A stretch of 64,000 bases of DNA, from NCBI GenBank assembly GCA_031308135.1, contig JAHLJT010008756.1, positions 68,690,172 to 68,754,171 of the forward strand, in the 5' to 3' direction. The notes beneath the pieces were generated by a model. That model searched no databases, was not told where the DNA came from, and saw nothing but the letters and a program-made list of their open reading frames with translations. The translations under genes and the position numbers were made by a program. Positions within the stretch are counted from its first letter, which is position 1, and each line of letters begins with the position of its first letter. The stretch is from Acheta domesticus (Eukaryota > Arthropoda > Insecta > Orthoptera > Gryllidae). Of the stretch, positions 23,151 through 33,850 are shown one piece after another.

Positions 23151-25369
23151 TATGAACCAAAACTGTGAATAAATACTTCCGAACGATTTGATGGCATACT
23201 GATACAAATAGCAACTGAGGTGGAGCGCATCGAAGCTTGATACACTATTTTTGCATCCATACTTCTGGCTTAATTTATTTAAATTAATATTTTTTGCTAT
23301 AACGTAATGGAGGAACTCTACTTTCGATAGATTTCTACTAAAACAAAGAAGGAAATAAAGTTGATTATACATCCACAGGAGACACAGTCGTAGTAGGTGC
23401 ATTAGACATTGTTTCAGTTCGCAGCGTTACTAGTACTTGGTTTAATTTTGTATTTGTGAATTATGTTTGTATTACAGTCTTTGTTTTACGGTCAAAGCCG
23501 AGAAATTTCTCTGCTAAGTCTGTAAAGGTCATGCTTTTATTACTATGAATGGTCCGTGAAAGCTAACTTGAGAGACAAGTGTGCAAACACTTTGTTATTC
23601 TCTCAAGTCATTATTTGAATTTGTCATATTTTAGACCATTGTGCAAGAAAACTAAGAACTTTGTATCTGTCAGGCACATCGCTTCCGCTCACTTCCCTTT
23701 AGAAACGCGCTGACTGCGGAATTTCTCTGTAATAGTTTCTCTTTGGGTTTGAAATGAACCCTAGTATACTAAAGTTTTTCAATATTTCGAATATTCTGTA
23801 TTTTGCTTCGTGTCACCAACACGCTATCCAATGCACATTGTGAAAACGTGTAAATGCTGAGTTTTCTATGCTCTTGTGAGTGAAATGCCCTTTCTCTTTG
23901 GTATTAAAATGAAAATGACTACCACGGTTGTGATAATATGATAGTATGAAGCAAGCACTATTAGTAAATATGGATGAATGTGAACATACCTTGAGCGAAT
24001 TCCTGAGAATCTCTCACGTACCAAATAAAATATCTGGCAGTTATAGACATATTGCGCAGTAATAACGATCATAAAATACTATCTGTAATCGTGACTTCCT
24101 GTATTTTTCCTTTGTTGTAAATAATTATGAAATCCTTTCCATAGAATGCTAGTAAAGAAATATGAACAATGGTGAGAATGAAAGGTTTTACATTTCATCC
24201 AGATGTCTCAGTCGTGTTTCTGATTCTTAGCACGTTTGAAGTAAATATCAGTTTGGTGTACGCACATGTAAGAAAAACCGATACGCATTCCTAAGATAAG
24301 CAAAGCAATAACACAACCCAGAAAAACTTACAATATGCATTAAGTGTACAAATGTGTTCTTGTCGTTCGTTTCCTGAATCGGCTTCTAAAGAATTATGTG
24401 AGGTCTCCTTCCTTGTTCTACTTGTTGTTATCGCCCATATACGAAAAGATTAATAGCAGTTAGAGAGAAGATATTTTTTGTCTTGAAATGATCTGTATTT
24501 CTTTCTCATTTGATTCTTCCGACATTCTCGGTTCCAATTAAATGTACTGACCCTTGGTACATCTGCAACTGTTTAAAAATAATTATCGCCAGGACACCAT
24601 AAAGGAGACACATACAATTTTGCCGTTTTGCAGTGTGAGCAAGCTTTTCGAGGTCAAAGGCAAACTGTTTCACTCTATAAACAGAATCTCATGCTCACTC
24701 TCTCCATACAATTTTTACTCGTAAAAATAGTCTACATCTAAACATATTTATTCACTAAACCTTAAAAATGACGATTTTTTATGTGTTACTTCTCAAGGAA
24801 GATCTTTGTCGTGAAAACACCGAATACTCATATTTAAGTACTTCTTACAGAAATAAATATACATCAAATAGTCATTGTCGTCTAATATATTCGATTTAGG
24901 GAGGATGAAGATTGTATCCATGACGTGATTTGCGTTGCAGTGTTAAAAGAGAATTCGTTAAGATAGAGCTGAAGAGAAATGTGAAGGATTAAAGTTGAAT
25001 GTTGGTAATATTTTGCTTTTCATCTTGCATATACTTCCTCTCCCATTGGCACACGAATAAGATATGTTACCTTTCATAAAATGTTGAGTTGAAGACATTT
25101 CTTCTTCAATTAATTACATATTCCGTTCCCCAAACGTGGCTGTCTAACAGTTCTACTGCTTTAAACAGCTTGAAAAAGAAGTGGACCCATACCTTTTAAA
25201 AACAATGAAATAATGTCGTATGTGGAGCATTCAATTACGCAATTCAAGTACATTTCGAAACCATTACAAATCCAACGTATTACAGCTGCTTTAATTATTG
25301 TAAGAAGGAAGCAAGAAAACGAAACGTCGCAGTATATTTAAATTTTTTCCCGCGTCTGCTGAGGGGAGG
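23151..25369. other. Long AT-rich stretch, no gene recognised
   Basis: More than 2 kb without a recognisable gene, repeat or island. Open frames are few and short. Confidence 0.4.
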
Positions 25370-25640
25370 AAGGGGAAGCGAGCAAACGAAGAATGCAGAC
25401 CCGCCCGGAGAGACCCACCGCATGGCCGGGCCCAGCTGCGCCCGGAATTCATCGCTCATTCCGTATGTAGATCACAGCCAGGTGGCGGTGGAGGCGGCGG
25501 CGCGAGTGGTGGAGGCTGTTGCTCCGGAGAGGCTGTTTTTCAGGAGCAGGCATTTGGAGCCCACCTTGCCGCCGTTGTCGACTCCCGTGGTGGTTGGTCG
25601 GAGGCGTTGTCGCCGTTGCGAATGCGTAGTTATAAGGCGA
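25370..25640. other. CpG island
   Basis: GC-rich sequence with GGTGGCGGTGGAGGCGGCGG-type triplets. A plus-strand frame of 75 codons starts at an ATG in the island but matches nothing recognised. Possible regulatory DNA. Confidence 0.4.
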
Positions 25641-26039
25641 GAGATGTGAATGGGTATTTACATTTATTTCATACTCGTTTCTGAGCTTAGTCGCAAGAGA
25701 AAGATGGCGCCTTTATGTTCTTCTGTTACAGAGGCAGGAGATTGCAATTATGGATTTCTTTTCCCTTGCAGTGTGCGGTGTATGATGAAGTGATCATGAG
25801 AAAATGATTACGAGAAGTGAATGCTCATGGTTGTTTCGATGATCAGATGGGATATGAGAATACAACCACGTTGTGAAACATGGGACTAGAACGAGCGTTC
25901 GACGCTTCTCATACCTGCATCACTGAGACATCGCAAGATTGCAAAGTTTCAGTATTGAATATCACTCTTTTAGTGCTTCTTCACACTCTCTAAATACTGA
26001 ATAATAATAATAATAATAACCAAAAATTGAAATATAACT

Positions 26040-26240
26040 TAATTGAGATTGTTTTAGATTAAATTGGTAACCACCTGTAAGTAATTTTCACCTGCATGTA
26101 CCGGGGTTCAAATCGCTATTGATCTCTGTAGAATGTGTGACAAAGAGGTTCACGGAGATTTTCTACGAGTTGTTCCATTTCTCCTCTCTTTCTACCATTC
26201 GTACCTCATCATTATTTGGTCAACATCCAACCATAAATTT
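26040..26240 (+). repeat. Possible decayed tRNA-headed SINE
   Basis: GGGGTTCAAATC at about 26103-26114 resembles a B-box. The downstream sequence (GGAGATTTTCTACGAGTTGT, then TTCCATTTCTCC) resembles SINE bodies with a CCCC/TTTCTCC segment. There is no tail or duplication. Weak call. Confidence 0.3.
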
Positions 26241-27557
26241 ATCTTATCCATTCTAGGATCGGTAAGCTTAAATACGTTCATAGAAATAAGAAAATGGTAG
26301 TTAAAGCGATATGGTGATTGTTAATGACCGTTATTCTGATATATTCACAAGTAAAGTTAAGAACTAGTTTATTTTAGGTTATTGCTGTTTTTTAATCCAT
26401 AAATTCGAAGATACAATCAAATGTCAAGAACGGCTCACAAGAAACGCCAAGAAAATTACCAAAAACATCTAATTTGAATATGTAATAGATATGATATGTA
26501 GGAAATTTTAGTGAGTTTGCTTTTGTATCTTGTATTTGCTTAATACCCTTAATATCTACCACTAAAAGGCTTTTGAATTGAATTGAACTAGCGTATTTCG
26601 AACTTAGTGTGAATATTGACCAAACGAGTTTGTTGATTTCTATTTCGGAATATCCAATTTTCTGTTGAACTGAGTAGCTTTTCGCAGATTTTTTTGGCAT
26701 GGCTTATTTTTTTTAAATACCGTGTTTTCATTATTTTTGTTTCTTTTGAGTGTAAATTCAACTGTTTGTATGTTTAAACGAACACTTTTACATAACTATT
26801 CGCAGCCTATTTTGCAAGCTATGCTACTTACTAATGTCTCTTTTCATTATGAGATCACCTGATCAAAGTTTTTTAACCTGCAAAAAATGTACTAAAGCAG
26901 TGTAACTGCTACAGTTTGACGATACTGATACGTTTTCCTAAGCTACCGAGAGAAGCAACGTGTATTCAAGTGTTTGTGCTAGTCTGGAATATGTACTTCT
27001 CTTCTACGTGTCAAGAGGAAGAAAACAGGTTCAAGGGGTGACCGAGGACTGTCTTTTCATGTTCAAATGAAGTTTTTAAGCGTTCGGAAGCCCGGATAGT
27101 CCGCGTGACACCTGTGCGTGAGAATGAACGTGCCACTGACCGCAGAGCTGTCGGCGACCTGGTTTGGAGGCACCCGGACTTGTTGACACTGTTTTTTTCT
27201 ATCTAGAGATCCTTTTTTGGATATGGGAAGTAAGTGTTGTCGAAAGTATGAGCTCATCATCAAACTGTGAGGTTTCGTCATTAGATGTATTTGTTTTCTC
27301 TGGGGACGTCAGTTCAACCTAGTAGCAGTAAATACGGTAACTTCAGAAACTTCGTTTGCATGAAAAATCAATTTTTCAAATTCTCCGTGAAATCACGCAT
27401 GTCGGAAGTGGCATTGTCTACGTCAGTTGTTGTTTTGGGAAAGCCATAGTTGTATTATGCAATTACGATTTAAATTTCAGAACTTCGATAATAAAATGGT
27501 AACATTGTATGATACTTAAGACTTAATTACGTTGTAAGAGAATATAATTTACACCGT
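26241..27557. other. AT-rich stretch, nothing recognised
   Basis: The longest open frame is 102 codons on the minus strand at 26392-26700 and is compatible with chance. A GC-moderate patch at 27080-27180 has no recognisable content. Confidence 0.35.
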
Positions 27558-27830
27558 AAAGCACCCAGGATTGTTCTGCATCATGACAATGCAAGCTCGC
27601 AGACAGCGGCTCAAAGAATTCAGTATTTGAACGAGAAAAAGATCATCCATCATGCAGTTACGGTTTAGCATCCAATGATTTCTTTTTGTTCCCGTACGTG
27701 AAGAATAAACTACCTGTTCAAAGTTTTTCGCCGCCAGAAGAAGCGATCAATGCGTTCAAAGTGCAAGTTTTGGAGATACCACAATCGGAATAGAAAAAGT
27801 GCTACGAAGAGCGAAAAAGTGGTCGTATAT
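27558..27830 (+). pseudogene. mariner-like transposase, frameshifted C-terminal relic
   Basis: The plus strand reads APRIVLHHDNASSQTAAQRI, the second-Asp block of a mariner transposase. After a small deletion and frameshift near 27666 it reads LASNDFFLFPYVKNKL with the third-Asp block. Then come SFSPPEEAINAFKVQVLEIP and a stop where the family has QSEW. The wording differs from the relic at 6.3-6.7 kb, so two mariner lineages are present. In-frame stops near 27666 and after the QSE motif show that it is dead. No inverted termini were identified. Confidence 0.85.
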
Positions 27831-28249
27831 ACTATTAATTGGGCAGAGATGAATCAATTTATTTCTTCATTTCCTATTAGGTGTGCCCCTCGCCCTGCAA
27901 TACGGCCTGTCCTGTTCCAGGCAGTGCAGTGAGGTTAGTCCAGTTAATTTCAGAAGATTTTAGATCTACCAGATTAGTGTTTGGGCTCACTCTCAAACGA
28001 AACACTCCGTGAATATCGTATTATCCTTCCTTCATAGGATTCTCGTGAAAAATTAAATAATTCTGAACGTGATATGTACGATCTTAACTCATAATGTGCG
28101 AGGTGCTGACGTGTATAAATTAACTTCTCTTCCTCTAACTAGCGAACAAATAAAATTATCCTCTGACCACCATCACGTTTTATTCGGTGATAATTGAAAT
28201 TCATTTGTATTTTGTTAATAGAGTACAACACACATGTGCTTGAGATTCT
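27831..28249. other. No recognised feature
   Basis: AT-rich with short open frames only. Confidence 0.35.
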
Positions 28250-28400
28250 GACATCACAACTCTGGCAATAAGATCACCATCACAAACATATTCTTATTAA
28301 AATCCCCCGACAGTCGTAGCCCCTTAGTCCAGAGATCTTCTGCGTGACTGGAGCCTTTAACAGTTTCAAACGTTCCTAGCTCTGCTTTAGAAAGGGTGGA
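28250..28400 (+). repeat. AT-decayed copy of sequence at 28930-29090
   Basis: Words such as GATCACCATCACAAACATAT and TCTTCTGCGTGACTGGAGCC align in order with GATCACAACCACGACCCATA and CTCCTCTGCGTGACCGGGGC about 680 bp downstream. The upstream copy is AT-richer. The alignment is by eye with gaps. Confidence 0.45.
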
Positions 28401-28917
28401 CGTGAGCTGTGACGGTCTGCAACACTGCAAGAGAGTTGGTACCGGATACTTCTTACATGACAAGAGGATTTGCATGTAAGAAAATTAAATACAAATCGCT
28501 CGATTGCGGAATTAAAGAAACAATATGGAAGAGGGATAAAAGTTATATTAAAAATTTACATTGAAACAGACATTTTTACAAACGATCGTTAATCAAAATT
28601 GTTTGCAAAATTAAAAATATACCAAAATATAATTAAGCTTTTTAACAGGAATAAAATTATACATTAAGGGCTCTCATATTTTTCGTCCATATCGAATATA
28701 TCAATTTAGTTTGTTTTTTTCTATGAGAAAAAGTGTGTTTTTCTATTTGCCTCTGTATTTTTTTCTTTATGAACCCCAATTTTATGTAGAAATTTCACCT
28801 TAAGATTTCCGATGACAAAATGTCTGTCCCAAACAGGCGCTCTGTCCAAAGAAAATTATAGAAAAACAAAGTACTAGTATTATGAAAGCAAGCCACGATT
28901 GCATTCACAAATACTGT
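28401..28917. other. AT-rich stretch, nothing recognised
   Basis: No open frame, island or inverted repeat is supported here. Confidence 0.4.
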
Positions 28918-28929
28918 TATGGTTATTAT

Positions 28930-29460
28930 CACCCCCAAACTCCGATTCCACGCCTACCAACACTACGACTCCATCAACGCGATCACAACCACGACCCATA
29001 ACCTAATGAACATCTTCACCAACAGAAATCAGCGGCAGCTCCTCTGCGTGACCGGGGCGTCTAACCATTCCGCGCGCGTTAGAAACGGTGGCGGCGCGGC
29101 GCGGCGCGGGCTGCGGCACCGGCGAACGCGATGGCGCCGCTTGATAAAATCGGGCGGCGGCGGCGGCGGCGACGCGGCGCGCGGGTCATTTGTTCATTAG
29201 CACAGATAAGCTCCGCCCCGCGCGCGGCCCAGGTGTCGACACGGCGCTCGGACGCCCGCGCGCATACGAATCGCTTCGTCGCGCCGGCTGCCGCTCGAAT
29301 AAAGCAGTCACCTCTTAATTAGCTCGCGAGTTACAGGCGCCGCCGCCGCGGTGCTCGAGATGGTGGGGTTGGTCGGCGGTGCGCAGGTTGTTACGTTGGC
29401 CGGGTTTGTTTCCGGAATTGTTGTTTGTTGTCGGGAGGTGGGAGTGGAGATCGTATCTAC
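28930..29460. other. CpG island, strong candidate regulatory element
   Basis: The left part (28930-29090) resembles 28250-28400. The core is extremely CpG-rich with GGCGCGGCGCGGC and a (GGC)n run near 29150-29170. Embedded AT motifs include TTCATTAGCACAGATAAG (about 29190-29208; TAAT core and a GATA site) and CTCTTAATTAGCTCGCGAG (about 29312-29330; palindromic TTAATTA homeodomain core). No frame resembles a known protein. Confidence 0.5.
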
Positions 29461-29841
29461 GAGAGATGCTTTGAAATACTAATGGAGCATAATAAGTAGA
29501 AAGGCATTTAAAATGTAAAATTAAATTAATAAACTCTATTAAATTAAAGATTTTTTTCCAACTTGTTGATTGTCCTTTATATTTATTTCTGATACTGTTA
29601 TTTATTCTGGTAATTGCATTGAATAATTATTAATCACATTTACACAGATGAAAATGAGCCAGAGTTATAGAAAGGTCTGTAATATACAAAAAGCATTGAA
29701 GAAAAGAAGTTACATAATTTCGGATTAAAGATGACCGACAGAATGATAAAAAAATAATAGTAGAAATAAAATAATTGCAATTAATGAATTACAGGATTAA
29801 TTTCGTTCTTAACACTGTGATATTAGAGGTTGAGAATGTAG

Positions 29842-30582
29842 TCAAGGACACAGTACACATGTAAAAATAACATCTTTAACAAGCAACACCAGGAATAAAA
29901 ATATCAGGCAATGAATCCGTTCTAAAATAATGGTAGGTATAATGCTAATAACTAAAAAAGGAATTGTAGACGTAAAAACGATACCCAGTGTTCCAGAACA
30001 AAAGAAAGTGAGTGAATTGCACGTAGAGCTTCCATTGTGCTTGTGAGAAAAAAATGTGTTGAAGGTTTCTGCGACTGAAATAATACCCCATCGTTGCTTT
30101 GCTCCTACGACTTGCCAACGGCACGTACGCTGCATTAAAATACTCGTAAAAGAAAGAGTGGGGACTTCCGAAGCGACAATCAGTCTAAAATTTACGCCGT
30201 TGACGTGATAATCGCTTCTCAAACAGTTCTCAAAACGGTTTGGTGAACTTTGCCTCGACTTGTCTTCAGTGTGAGCCCAATGTACAGGACCTAATATGGA
30301 CGTAGACGTGTTTGTAAACACGTCTACAAAGCCGATGTCACCACTTCGTGGAAGTAGATATTTGTCCAAGTTGGTATGATGTGCTTCATTCATGCATTCT
30401 ATATCAAACTGAGAAAAAACACTCACAATTTGAAGAATAATGAAAAACAATTTATTGTACAATGGAGTAAAATAAGCAGTATTTCCAGTATTTAGTTGTA
30501 TAAGTCGACAAGAAAAAATAGTTGACCCTGCGATTCTGGAACTAACAATGTTTGTTTTCTTCAGGTGTTTTTTGTGTTGCAT
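29842..30582 (-). CDS. Uncharacterised 246-aa protein, candidate single-exon gene
   Basis: This is the longest open frame in AT-rich sequence in the window. An in-frame TGA lies eight codons before the ATG, so the frame is bounded tightly at the start. At this composition roughly one random codon in fifteen is a stop, which makes 246 open codons unlikely by chance. The protein has a hydrophobic stretch at residues 45-57 that could be a signal anchor. A polar central part follows, with sequons at N91 (NTS) and N183 (NGS) and several Cys. Two strongly hydrophobic C-terminal segments (about 198-220 and 224-243) suggest membrane insertion. I recognise no family. It could be an exon of a fast-evolving membrane protein, a receptor fragment or a relic. 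TATA-like and AATAAA-like words occur at plausible distances but are weak evidence. Confidence 0.4.
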   Translation of the reverse strand: MQHKKHLKKTNIVSSRIAGSTIFSCRLIQLNTGNTAYFTPLYNKLFFIILQIVSVFSQFDIECMNEAHHTNLDKYLLPRSGDIGFVDVFTNTSTSILGPVHWAHTEDKSRQSSPNRFENCLRSDYHVNGVNFRLIVASEVPTLSFTSILMQRTCRWQVVGAKQRWGIISVAETFNTFFSHKHNGSSTCNSLTFFCSGTLGIVFTSTIPFLVISIIPTIILERIHCLIFLFLVLLVKDVIFTCVLCP

Positions 30583-32021
30583 GTAATTCCCATAGATAGT
30601 TACTCAGCTATCGTGCTAATGGAGAAATTGAATAATATGAGCACCGTAACTACAGATGTTTTTCAATGCTGCAAATCGTGCTATGTGCGGTGTTTAGATA
30701 GGGTATTTAAGATGAGGTACTATTGTAATGTTATATTAAGATGAGGTATTTAGAAATACCTAATTGTTAAAAGGCAAGATGAAACATTTTACATCGATAA
30801 TTAGTTGTGTCAGATTGTAAATATAGTACTTGCAATTGCGCGTTTCTTAATTTTTTTTCTAGCCTACAATAAACTTGTCAGTGTTCGTTTGACTTGCATT
30901 TGTCTTGTGTACTACATGCCTGTTCTCTTGAAAGGCATTTGCGTTCACAAATAGTAAAACCTAAGGGTGCTGATATTTACCTTATTTCAAGCCTTCACGG
31001 CAAATCATCTTTAAATAACTTGTGACTGTTTTTTTTTTGATTCCTAAAATAAAATGGCATAATAAGAAATCGATATTTAACAACACAAAGACAAAGCGGG
31101 TGGGTACTGTCTATTCTTCATACCTTGAGAACAATTACAATTTTCTCTTCTGTCCATATGAACTTTCTGGTAAGTCATTCCAAGCAAGCAAAAGGGGCTT
31201 GAGTTTCTGTGCCCATTTCATCTCGCCTCTAACCTGTCGAGGAGACGCCCTTGTTTGCTGTCTGTATTCTTTGCCGAGCCAGCCTCTCCATTAGGACTGC
31301 GAGCAACATTGCTACAACCTACTTCTCCCAGTAGTGCAGCGAATGCTAACATTTCGAAATGCGACCGTTTCTCTGGAAACTTTGTAATAGAAAGATACAG
31401 TTAAACTTGTTTAAAAATTTAAAATGAATTGTAACGTGTTATTTAAAAACGTATTTTATTATTATTTACTTCACAAAGAATCTTATTAAAATTATTGCAA
31501 TACGCAGTGCTTGAAAGTATGTCTATGTCTGTAACATAATATTGCATTGTTTGTTTCACTTCACTCACACTGTAAAATGAAAATAAAAAGAGTCTATTTT
31601 AGGTACTCAAGATGAATTGTAATATTCTTAGAATAATTATTTTTAAAATTAATTTCATTTTATTTTTCATTACAAATTTCTGTGCCTTCCCCTTGACAGT
31701 TAGTAGAATAATTGCCATCGTGCCGAAAACTTGTAGGTCCAATTTTAATTGGAATAAAATAATTGTAAAAGCCGGCTTGAGCGTCATGAAATATTAGCAC
31801 TTATGTGTTAAAAAGCAACAGTAGGCAGTGAACTCATATTTTAATTTTAAAAAATTGAATTACAGATGGCGATAAAAGAAATACTTAAAAACATTTTTCT
31901 AAAAATATTCTAGTCTTTTTAAATTCGTGTTGCAATAAGAAAGTAACCTAAAAAGCCGCTAGTCAGATGTGATCAATCAGCTGAAAGTTTTGCGTTCGAA
32001 GCCTTCACCTCCACTCTAATT
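30583..32021. other. AT-rich stretch, nothing recognised
   Basis: A GC-moderate patch at about 31190-31320 has a 90-codon frame (31022-31294) with no recognised similarity. No other feature is supported. Confidence 0.35.
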
Positions 32022-32565
32022 TCTTCGATTTCAAGTGACTCAGGGCATGAAGTGATTTCACTGCAATGCCTCTGACAGGGAGGTCCTAGGTTCGAGTCCC
32101 GACGGTAGCAGACTTTTCGACACTAGTCTGTCAGGTCGAATTGAGTCCCTGTCTGGAGGAGAATTCTAGCGGCTGGCTTCTCTGATCGGTAGTTTTCCGT
32201 GGTTTCTCCGATCAATATCAGGCGAATGCTGGAACAGTATCCTAACAAACGTGCCACGGACCGCTCGCGATCTTTCCTTCTCATTCTCTGTCCTATCCTC
32301 ACCCCTTACACACACACTAACAAGCACTACACTACCACACATAGCGGGAGACCGTTAGAGTTTGTCCCGTCTGGGGCAGTTCCCCTTTAGTGGGAGATAC
32401 CTGGTTGGGGAAACCCCGCTTGCCTACGGTAGATCGCCGCCGGAACTCTTCATCCAGAGGGAGAAGATCACAGCCAACTCCCGCGCAAAAACATGCACTA
32501 CACTTACAGGACTAATGGCCCTAGCTGTTGACGCGCCTGGAATCACTAATAAATCTACGACTTCA
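32022..32565 (+). repeat. SINE family A copy 5, near full length
   Basis: The flanks carry an imperfect 12-bp duplication: TCTTCGATTTCA at 32022-32033 and TCTACGACTTCA at 32554-32565, with two mismatches. The head GTGACTCAGGGCATG gives the A-box region, and the B-box is a perfect GGTTCGAGTCC at 32089-32099. The roughly 520-bp body contains all family landmarks and ends GGAATCACTAATAAA. The decayed duplication implies an older insertion than copy 6. Open frames of 63 and 170 codons over and beyond it are not genes. Confidence 0.9.
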
Positions 32566-32649
32566 GTTTTTATAACTGGTACGGAATCTTTGTTACGAAC
32601 ACTTCAGAAGAAAAGTGCAACACAACTTCAAAAAATACCAAATTTGGAG

Positions 32650-33010
32650 AGAAATTTCAACACTCCCTTCCGCAGCGCAACCTCTCTAACGCACGCCCCT
32701 ATGGATCGCCGCACCCATTTTCCTTCCGGTCGCACAACCCACCCACGCCCGAAACGGTTTCACTTCTCTCACCTAATAAACGGCCACCCACGCGGGGGTC
32801 GCGTCGGTGCCGGAGCTTTCTCGCTCGTCCGTCCTCAGTTAGCGCTGCCATCGGCCTCCGGGCGCGAAGCGTAATAACTCCAAGGCTAACACTCGGCGGC
32901 GGCGCCGCGCACGGCCTCCTTTCGAGCTGCTGAGCCAGTGCCGGCGACCGGGCGACGGCCTAGCGGACCTCGCAGGGACCTCCCGGGCGCGAGCTTCTCT
33001 TTTCTTCTTT
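32650..33010. other. CpG island
   Basis: C-rich on the plus strand at first (CACCCATTTTCC, CACCCACGCCC), then CpG-dense with GGCGGCGGCGCCGCGC. Internal AT words include CACCTAATAAACGG and GCGTAATAACTCC. The right end holds GGCGACGGCCTAGCGGACCT (32951-32970), which recurs exactly at 33622-33641. Possible regulatory DNA with repeat ancestry. Confidence 0.45.
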
Positions 33011-33359
33011 TTTTTTTCGACAAACAGCTCAAGCAAATGAATGAATGGGACATGTGTGGAACACATTGTGTGGTGGGTAGCGTTAAAATACGTTGAATGT
33101 AATAAGAGAGTTCAGTTAAGTTATCGTAGCAAAAATATTACTTATTCGCTAGGTCAGTTTGTCAATTTGACTCTTTAGCTCGCGCATTTCCATTCTCTTT
33201 AGCTCGCGCGAGGTTCCGTGACTAACATGAAACGAATTTGAGTTCAGCCAATGCGAAATTCCTAACGCATGTTACGTCAAGATACAGATTTGGCAAATTT
33301 TTGCTACTACCCTCGCCTAACTAGTTCCAAGGGATTTCTGCTAAATTAAATGCGTACTG

Positions 33360-33850
33360 TCTCCACGTGTTCCAGTTATCCCTAGGCTTTAGCTGCTTGT
33401 CGAAACAATCCTCGCCTACCGGGTACAAACAAATGCTGGGGATGACGTTTCGTGTTTATGTTTGCCGTTTTACCTTTGACTAAATTAAAATTATATTGGC
33501 TCCCGAGGTTATGTCGTGTGTGTGACACAAAACATCCCCTCACTCATGAAATAGCTTATTAAATTGTATCATTTTCTTTCTTCTTTCAACAGTATTTTTC
33601 GTTCTCTCTTGAGCACGCACTGGCGACGGCCTAGCGGACCTTACAGATAACTCTCGGATGCATTCGAATGCTGGAGATGGTTTCCTGATAGCGTTGGCCG
33701 TTACTACTTGGATTTAAATTAAAATAGGATCGGAGTCCAAGAACGAATCATGTGTGGCGTAAACAATCGCCTCCATAATATTGTAAGTAACGTGCATTTT
33801 TCGCATTTTCCAGATCATGCAGGCCAAAGCGCCAAACTATTATTTTTATA
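33360..33850 (+). repeat. Degenerate tandem repeats related to the neighbouring island
   Basis: AATGCTGGGGATGAC (33431) and AATGCTGGAGATGG (33667) begin blocks that align in order through GTTTGCCGTT / GTTGGCCGTT and TAAATTAAAAT. The exact 20-mer GGCGACGGCCTAGCGGACCT from the island recurs at 33622. A weaker GGCATAGCGGACCTT lies at about 35013. Alignments are by eye. Confidence 0.45.

Noticed and set aside
32362..32874. 170-codon plus frame
   Set aside because: Begins in the 3' part of SINE copy 5 and continues into a CpG island; no recognisable domain and no conserved start.
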